A stretch of 22,761 bases of DNA, from the NCBI GenBank assembly GCA_964471235.1, contig CAYYGL010000068.1, forward strand, positions 1 to 22,761, given 5' to 3'. This DNA is from CAYYGL01 sp964471235 (GTDB taxonomy: Bacteria > Calditrichota > Calditrichia > RBG-13-44-9 > J075). Position numbers and translations under genes: made by a program. Below the pieces are notes generated by a model, which saw only the letters and a program-made list of their open reading frames with translations, made no database searches and was not told the origin of the DNA. Positions within the stretch are counted from its first letter, which is position 1. Each line of letters starts with the position of its first letter. Shown here piece by piece: positions 22,425 through 22,761 of the stretch.

Positions 22425-22736
22425 TTAGATTGCCATGGGCGGCACAAAAAAAATTTTGCAGCCATTGATGACAGTTTCCCCCACGTATTGAAGATTTACC
22501 ACAATCCCCTGTGGGGGGTGATATTGTTGAATAAAATTTCGAAACGAGCGCCTGATGAGGGGGCGGGTCAACCTGGCTACTTTCACTTCAATTTGTTCTT
22601 TTATATGAAAAAGTTGGGAAGCTTTTAACTTCAGAAATTCGGAAAAGCTGAAACTATCCAATTCAAATACAATTTTTCTTCCGGTGAGGGAATCTTTAAA
22701 CTTCTGGTAACTACTCAGGTTATAAAAGTTCTTAGT
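22425..22736 (-). pseudogene. Remnant of a DUF4143-type AAA ATPase
   Basis: The frame is open from a stop at 22737-22739 to TAA at 22425 (about 103 codons) with only a TTG as possible start. LSSYQKFKDSLTGRKIVFEL and DSFSFSEFLKLKASQ match the segment of DUF4143-family ATPases just after the AAA core. QYHPPQGIVVNLQYVGETVINGCKIFFVPPMAI resembles their extreme C-terminus. The P-loop part and most of the roughly 250 residues normally between these blocks are missing, so an internal deletion plus loss of the 5' end is likely. Family recognition is from memory. Confidence 0.6.
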
Positions 22737-22761
22737 TTATTTTCTCAAAATTAGTTATACT

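Overview
The window looks like a chromosomal segment of a Gram-negative bacterium of the FCB superphylum, most like Calditrichota/KSB1-type lineages. That placement is an inference. It rests on a 716-residue secreted protein ending in a type IX-style sorting domain (NYPNPFNPETVISYQLP-type motif), several exported proteins and a lipoprotein. The gene order lepA-lepB-lepB-hemW and the many short intergenic repeats are compatible with it but not diagnostic. No rRNA, tRNA, CRISPR array, prophage or complete insertion sequence is visible.

Layout. 1-411: 3' end of a cation diffusion facilitator gene. 412-800: intergenic stretch packed with degenerate 7-8 bp tandem repeats. 801-8509 (minus): probable operon lepA, lepB-1, lepB-2, hemW, a TPR protein and a secreted protein of a family often mislabelled asparagine synthetase B. 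Several junctions overlap by ATGA, and a promoter lies at 8561-8587. 8600-9574: about 1 kb without genes, holding small hairpins of one design plus a GC-rich hairpin. 9575-10605 (plus): YfcE-type phosphodiesterase and a small membrane protein. 10762-12728 (minus): a Mut7-C-type RNase/zinc-ribbon protein preceded by a B12-binding radical SAM protein. 12769-13320 (minus): BrnTA toxin-antitoxin locus with a broken brnT. 13507-14196 (minus): NfuA-like Fe-S carrier. 14694-17801 (minus): secreted SGNH-type protein and an Asp/Asn beta-hydroxylase-like protein. 18190-19479 (minus): spore-photoproduct-lyase-family radical SAM protein. 19976-21340 (plus): frameshifted antitoxin, ExbD-like protein and lipoprotein. 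21436-22185 (minus): LytTR response regulator. 22425-22736 (minus): remnant of a DUF4143-type ATPase.

The main result is at 11310-12728. The radical SAM gene does not end at its apparent TGA stop after ...WYC. Reading through that TGA gives C-U-A-E-P followed by eight residues and TAA. This is the signature tail of the CUAEP/CCAEP-tail radical SAM (seleno)protein family. A hairpin with bacterial SECIS geometry starts just downstream of the UGA. A conventional gene caller truncates this selenoprotein by 12 residues.

A second theme is small-scale decay of toxin-antitoxin genes. brnT carries a run of nine A where ten are needed for frame. The CopG-like antitoxin at 19976 carries an exact 5-bp tandem duplication; removing one copy restores a canonical ...SILHKYVTG end. 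The two adjacent signal peptidase genes both appear to start at equivalent TTG codons, which puts the catalytic serine at residue 38 in both.
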